Assembly: GCA_903884435.1 (NCBI GenBank)
Contig: CAISEY010000307.1
Location: 1-33,602 of the forward strand
Direction of reading: 5' to 3'
Length of the DNA: 33,602 nt
Source: an uncultured Hyphomicrobiales bacterium
GTDB lineage: Bacteria; Pseudomonadota; Alphaproteobacteria; Rhizobiales; Beijerinckiaceae
Numbering within the stretch: position 1 is the first letter of the stretch; every line of letters starts with the position of its first letter. The position numbers and the translations under genes are program-made. The notes under the pieces are model-generated. The model did not search any database. It was given only the letters and a program-made list of their open reading frames with translations, and was not told the DNA's origin. Below, one piece after another: positions 30,255 through 33,602 of the stretch.

Positions 30255-31337
30255 ATGGATGTGTTCGCGCCGTTTCGCGTCGGCCCCTTCAATCTTCGCA
30301 ACCGTTTCGTGATGGCGCCGCTGGCGCGCGCCCGCTCGGACGCCAGTCGCGCGCCGACGGCCATGGTCGCGGACTATTACGCACAGCGGGCGACCGCCGG
30401 GCTGATCGTCACGGAGGCGACGAGCGTTTCGCCGATGAGCGTCAGCCGGCCCGGCGCCTCCGCCATCTTCAGCGATGGTCAGGTCGAGGGATGGCGCGGC
30501 GTCGCGGAGCGGGTTCACGCCGCGGGCGGGCTGATCTTTCAGCAACTCTATCACCTCGGGCGCAAGTCCGATCCTTCGCGAACGCCGGGCGGCGCGCTTC
30601 CCGTCGCGCCCTCGGCCATCGCCGCGCGCGGCGAGGTGCATGGCGTCAACGGTCCAGTCCCCTTCGCCGTGCCGCGCGCGCTTGGCCTCGATGAAATCCC
30701 CGGCGTCGTCGCGGAGTTTCGCGCGGCCGCGGAAAACGCGCGGCGCGCCGGCATGGACGGCGTCGAGATTCACGGCGCCAACGCCTATCTCATCGACCAG
30801 TTCCTGCGCGGCGGCTCGAACACGCGCACGGACAATTACGGCGGCGCCGTCGAAAATCGCGCGCGCCTGTTGCTCGAAATCGTCGATGCTCTCGCGGCTG
30901 TTCTCGGACGCGACCGTGTCGGCGTCCGCCTCTCGCCGCACGCCCATGGCGACGGCATTTTCGACGCCGATCCCGTCGCGACCTTCGGTTACGCGGCGGG
31001 GGAATTGAACCGCCGCGGCATTGCGTATGTCCATCTCATCGAAGGCTCGACGCCGGGACTCCGGCAGACTCCGGCGGACCCGTCGAAGGCGCTCATGCCG
31101 GTCGTGCGCGCCGCTTTCAGGGGGCCGCTGATCGTCAACGGCGGATACGATCTGGCGAGCGCCAACGCGGTCATCGCGTCGGGCGCGGCCGATCTCGTGG
31201 CCTTTGGCGCGCTCTATATCGCCAACCCCGATCTCGTCGCTCGATTTCGCCGCGGCGCGCCGCTCAATCCCCCCGATCTCGCGACGTTTCACGAAGGCGG
31301 CGCGAAGGGATACATCGATTATCCCATGCTCGCCTGA
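30255..31337 (+). CDS. Old-yellow-enzyme-family ene-reductase, NemA-like (OYE2)
   Basis: 360 residues, the length of N-ethylmaleimide reductase. LFAPFRVGPFNLRN-like opening (FAPFRVGPFNLRNRFVMAPL), IFQQLYHLGRKSDP and VEIHGANAYLIDQFLRGGSN with the His173/Asn176 pair are classical OYE marks, as is TRTDNYGGAVENRARL. It differs from OYE1, which has His/His. It reduces electron-poor C=C bonds with FMN and NAD(P)H; a maleate-type ester, imide or enone intermediate would fit the neighbouring hydro-lyase genes. The region usually containing QLWHxGR reads QLYHLGR. AAGGA lies about 12 bases before the ATG. Last gene of the operon starting with SBP6. Confidence 0.9.
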   Translation: MDVFAPFRVGPFNLRNRFVMAPLARARSDASRAPTAMVADYYAQRATAGLIVTEATSVSPMSVSRPGASAIFSDGQVEGWRGVAERVHAAGGLIFQQLYHLGRKSDPSRTPGGALPVAPSAIAARGEVHGVNGPVPFAVPRALGLDEIPGVVAEFRAAAENARRAGMDGVEIHGANAYLIDQFLRGGSNTRTDNYGGAVENRARLLLEIVDALAAVLGRDRVGVRLSPHAHGDGIFDADPVATFGYAAGELNRRGIAYVHLIEGSTPGLRQTPADPSKALMPVVRAAFRGPLIVNGGYDLASANAVIASGAADLVAFGALYIANPDLVARFRRGAPLNPPDLATFHEGGAKGYIDYPMLA

Positions 31338-31342
31338 CGCGA

Positions 31343-31359
31343 TCGCCGCCGGGCGGCGA
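31343..31359. other. Short GC-rich hairpin after OYE2
   Basis: TCGCCGC-CGG-GCGGCGA forms a seven-base stem six bases past the OYE2 stop. No T-run follows. The rest of the 202-base gap to the convergent livF stop (31338-31539) shows nothing recognisable. Confidence 0.3.
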
Positions 31360-31539
31360 CGCCTCGATCCGGGAGCCGGAGATCGAAAGGGATCATCCGT
31401 CGAGGCCGGCGATGGCTTTGATGGAGGCTCCACGCCGGGGCGATCGCGCGTCCGCCAATGACGCCTGATCCCGCGGAGCGGCCGCCTCTTTCCTCGTGAG
31501 GCACGACAATCGACGACGCCAGCGCGCGCGGGCGAGAAA

Positions 31540-32259
31540 CTATCCCGCCTGAGTCTTTTGCAGTCGCCACAAATGCCGGACGATCTGTTCTTTTTCGGAG
31601 GCGGGGCCGGAGAAGACGACGCGGCCTTCCTCCAGAACGATGGCGTCGTCGGCGATGCGCAGGGCTTCGTTGACGTTCTGCTCGACCAGCAGAACCGACA
31701 CGCCGAAACGGTCGCGCAATTTCGCGATCATCTCGAACATGCGCTGCACCAGGATCGGCGCGAGGCCGGCCGAGGGCTCGTCGAGCAGCACCAGTTTCGG
31801 GCGTGTCATCAGGGCGATGGAGAGGGCGAGCATTTGCCGTTCGCCGCCGCTGAGGACGCGCGCCTTCGCGCGCCGGCGCTCGGCGAGAATCGGGAAGGTC
31901 TCGTAGATTTCCGCGAAACGCGCCGCGTGAACCGCGGCGTCTCCCGCGAGCCGCAACGCGCCCATGCGCAGGTTGTCCTCGACCGCGAGATTGGCGAAGA
32001 CGTTGCCTTCCTGCGGCACGAGGCGGATGCCGCGCCCGGCCAGCCGGAACGGTTTGTCGCCGGTGATGTCCTCGCCCGAGAACGTGACCTTGCCGCCGCG
32101 CGTGGGGAGCACGCCGTAAATGCCCTTGAGCAGGGATGTCTTGCCCGCGCCATTGTGGCCGAAAAGGCCAACGACGCGTTTTTCGGCGACCGCGAGATTG
32201 ACCGAGTGCAGCACGGGGAAGGCGCCGTGGGCGATGTCCAGTCCGCGGACTTCAAGCAT
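31540..32259 (-). CDS. livF: Branched-chain amino acid-type ABC transporter ATPase LivF
   Basis: 239 residues, standard LivF size. Walker A is GHNGAGKT (34-41), the signature is LSGGERQ and Walker B is LVLLDEPSAGL, followed by LLVEQNVNEAL with the switch region. It hydrolyses ATP to power import through LivH/LivM. Its ATG at 32259 lies eight bases inside the livG stop region, indicating coupling; GGGGCG is the ribosome site. Related clusters carry amides, urea or aromatic acids as well as amino acids, so the substrate here is not certain. Confidence 0.95.
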   Translation of the reverse strand: MLEVRGLDIAHGAFPVLHSVNLAVAEKRVVGLFGHNGAGKTSLLKGIYGVLPTRGGKVTFSGEDITGDKPFRLAGRGIRLVPQEGNVFANLAVEDNLRMGALRLAGDAAVHAARFAEIYETFPILAERRRAKARVLSGGERQMLALSIALMTRPKLVLLDEPSAGLAPILVQRMFEMIAKLRDRFGVSVLLVEQNVNEALRIADDAIVLEEGRVVFSGPASEKEQIVRHLWRLQKTQAG

Positions 32260-33028
32260 TGTAGACGCGCCCCAGATATTCGCGGATGACCGTTTCGTCG
32301 CCCAGCACGCGGTCCGCCGTGCCCGAGGCGATGACATGCCCGCCCTGAAGCACGCAGACCTGGTCGGCGACCTCGCGCACGAGATCGACGTTGTGTTCGA
32401 CGAGAAAGGCGGCGCGCCCCTCGGCCTTCACGAGGCCGCGGACAAGATCGATGACGCGCGGAACGAGATCGATCTCGACCCCAGCCGCGGGTTCGTCGAG
32501 CAGCAGAACGCGCGCGCCCGTCGCGACGGCGCGCAGCAACGACACGAGCTTTTGCTGGCCGAAGGGGAGTTCTCCCGCCGGTCTGTCCGCGACGCCGTCC
32601 AGCGCGACGGCGCGCAGCAGGTCCATTGCTTTCTCGCGGTTGGCGCGTTCCTGGGCGCGCGCGGCGGGCAAAAACAGCCCGGCGAGCGTTTCGCCGCTCT
32701 GGCCGGGCATGGCCACGAGAAGGTTTTCCCGCGCCGTGAGAAAAGGGAAAATTCGCACGTCCTGGAAGCTGCGGCAGACACCGTGGCGCACGGTGTCGTG
32801 CGGTTTGACGCCCGTGAGCCTTTCGCCATCGACGTAGATGTCGCCCGATTTTGGCGGGAAGACGCCGCAGACCAGATTGATGATCGTCGTCTTGCCGGCG
32901 CCATTGGGGCCGATGCAGGCCGTCACCTGGCCCGGCGGAATGTCGATCGTCACGTCCTCGAAGACGAAGACGCCGCCGAAATTCATCGCGAGTCGGTCGA
33001 TGCGGAGACCCTTATTCCCGGAAGTCAT
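32252..33028 (-). CDS. livG: Branched-chain amino acid-type ABC transporter ATPase LivG
   Basis: 258 residues. Walker A is GPNGAGKT (40-47). The signature reads LPFGQQKLVS, the usual LivG variant of LSGGQ, and Walker B is VLLLDEPAAGVE. The insertion VCRSFQDVRIFPFLTARENL holds the Q-loop. It pairs with LivF to form the ATPase dimer. Its start overlaps the livM end by 17 bases and GGGGGAAC precedes the ATG, so livM-livG-livF are one transcript. Confidence 0.95.
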   Translation of the reverse strand: MTSGNKGLRIDRLAMNFGGVFVFEDVTIDIPPGQVTACIGPNGAGKTTIINLVCGVFPPKSGDIYVDGERLTGVKPHDTVRHGVCRSFQDVRIFPFLTARENLLVAMPGQSGETLAGLFLPAARAQERANREKAMDLLRAVALDGVADRPAGELPFGQQKLVSLLRAVATGARVLLLDEPAAGVEIDLVPRVIDLVRGLVKAEGRAAFLVEHNVDLVREVADQVCVLQGGHVIASGTADRVLGDETVIREYLGRVYNA

Positions 33029-33561
33029 GTTCCCCCACGAGTCCGCGGCGACGGAAAATCATGAGCCCGATCAGCAACAGGCCATACATGGCTTGCTGGA
33101 TCGGCCCGACATATTGACTGGGAAGACCGAGATAGCGCAGCGACTCGTTGAAGGCGATGAGCAGAACGACGCCCAGCACCGACCCGGTCGTGCTGGCGAG
33201 CCCGCCGACGCCGATGTAAACGAGAACGAGGATGGAGGCGTCGAGCGTGAACAGCGTCGGATCGATGTAGAAAAGCGTCGCGGCGTAGAGGCCGCCCGCG
33301 AGGCCGGTGAGCGCGCCGGCGAAGCTCCAGACGATCATCTGGAAGCGGCGCGGGTCCTTGCCGAGCGCGGCGAGCGCGTCGGGCCGGTCGCGCGTCGCGC
33401 GAAGGGCGCGGCCAAGCGGCGCGTCCACGAGTCGCTTGCAAAGCAAAACGCAAAGAATGGCGAGGGCCAGCGTCGTCGCGAAACGCGCGCTGGAGGAGGC
33501 GAAGAGCCAGGGCAGTTTCAGCCCGTGCAGGCCCTCGCTGCCTTCCACCCGCGGCGCGAGG
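33012..33561 (-). CDS. livM: Branched-chain amino acid-type ABC transporter permease LivM, C-terminal part
   Basis: The last 180 or so residues of a LivM permease are present; the N-terminus is lost at the contig end. Hydrophobic helices include ARFATTLALAILCVLLC, MIVWSFAGALTGLAGG, ILVLVYIGVGGLASTTG and MYGLLLIGLMIFRRR. The cytoplasmic loop GRALRATRDRPDALAALGKD is the conserved ATPase-coupling (EAA-like) loop. The GTG at 33548 is internal; the frame stays open until the adapter begins at 33562. livH and a livK-type binding protein would lie beyond. Confidence 0.9.
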
Positions 33562-33602
33562 AGATCGGAAGAGCGTCGTGTAGGGAAAGAGTGTAGGCTA
33601 TA
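33562..33602. other. Illumina TruSeq adapter with i5 index (sequencing artefact)
   Basis: Bases 33562-33594 match the TruSeq read-2-side adapter (AGATCGGAAGAGCGTCGTG at the start, GAAAGAGTGT at the end). The last eight, AGGCTATA, are the reverse complement of the TruSeq HT i5 index D501 (TATAGCCT). This is not genomic DNA. The plus-strand frame through it ends in IGRASCRERV, a peptide often seen in adapter-contaminated predictions. Confidence 0.97.

Noticed and set aside
32838-33596. A 252-codon plus-strand frame
   Set aside because: It is antisense to livG/livM and its last residues are translated adapter sequence.
1-33602. CRISPR arrays, tRNA/rRNA genes, transposons and prophage genes
   Set aside because: No regularly spaced repeats, cloverleaf-like sequences, transposase motifs or terminal inverted repeats were seen; short palindromes found are best explained as terminators or operators. 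By-eye reading could miss a tRNA.

Overview
This is a GC-rich, densely coding bacterial contig. It suggests an alphaproteobacterium, probably of the Hyphomicrobiales (Bradyrhizobium/Beijerinckiaceae-like). That is inferred from base composition, purine-rich ribosome binding sites, TTGAC-type promoters and the large number of TctC/Bug-type periplasmic binding proteins; no taxonomic marker gene is present. Both ends cut through genes (an isochorismatase-family hydrolase on the left, livM on the right). The last 41 bases are not genomic: they are Illumina TruSeq adapter plus an i5 index, so the true sequence stops at about 33561.

The theme is uptake and breakdown of small organic acids. Seven paralogous TctC-like substrate-binding proteins (SBP1-SBP7) and two unrelated binding proteins (NMT1/SsuA-like and ModA-like) are scattered among catabolic enzymes. 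The window has no TctA/TctB membrane subunits and no permease for either of the other two binding proteins.

Layout: (1) 1-2536, an isochorismatase-like hydrolase and a polysaccharide deacetylase (minus strand) divergent from a LysR regulator, with a cluster of CCGGTTTT half-sites between them. (2) 2663-5697, promoter, cupin, terminator, amidohydrolase, SBP1, terminator (plus). (3) 5814-7165, a doubtful small secreted ORF and SBP2 (minus). (4) 7354-11985, SBP3, TauD-type dioxygenase, rhodanese, UbiD-family decarboxylase (plus). (5) 11993-14067, a Tat-exported, internally duplicated unknown protein and an NMT1-like binding protein (minus). (6) 14221-14604, a VOC protein with its own terminator (plus). 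(7) 14663-20568, CapA-family protein, then a TcuA-like flavoprotein, SBP4 and a thiamine-diphosphate enzyme as an apparent operon (minus). (8) 20732-23063, a YqjM-type ene-reductase and SBP5 (plus). (9) 23076-23456, a second VOC protein (minus). (10) 23594-31337, a tight eight-gene operon: SBP6, ModA-like binding protein, LigI-like amidohydrolase, LeuC/LeuD-like dehydratase, isocitrate-lyase/PEP-mutase-family lyase, SBP7, NemA-type ene-reductase. (11) 31540-33561, livF, livG and partial livM of a branched-chain amino-acid-type ABC importer (minus).

Functional reading (inference): each cassette pairs one or two periplasmic binding proteins with a short set of enzymes that could open a lactone, reduce, hydrate, decarboxylate or cleave an unsaturated di- or tricarboxylate. 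The most coherent is region 10, where a hydro-lyase pair followed by a C-C lyase resembles the end of the dimethylmaleate/methylcitrate routes. The binding proteins presumably share TctAB-type permeases encoded elsewhere, or act as sensors. No tRNA, rRNA, transposase, CRISPR array or phage gene was recognised.
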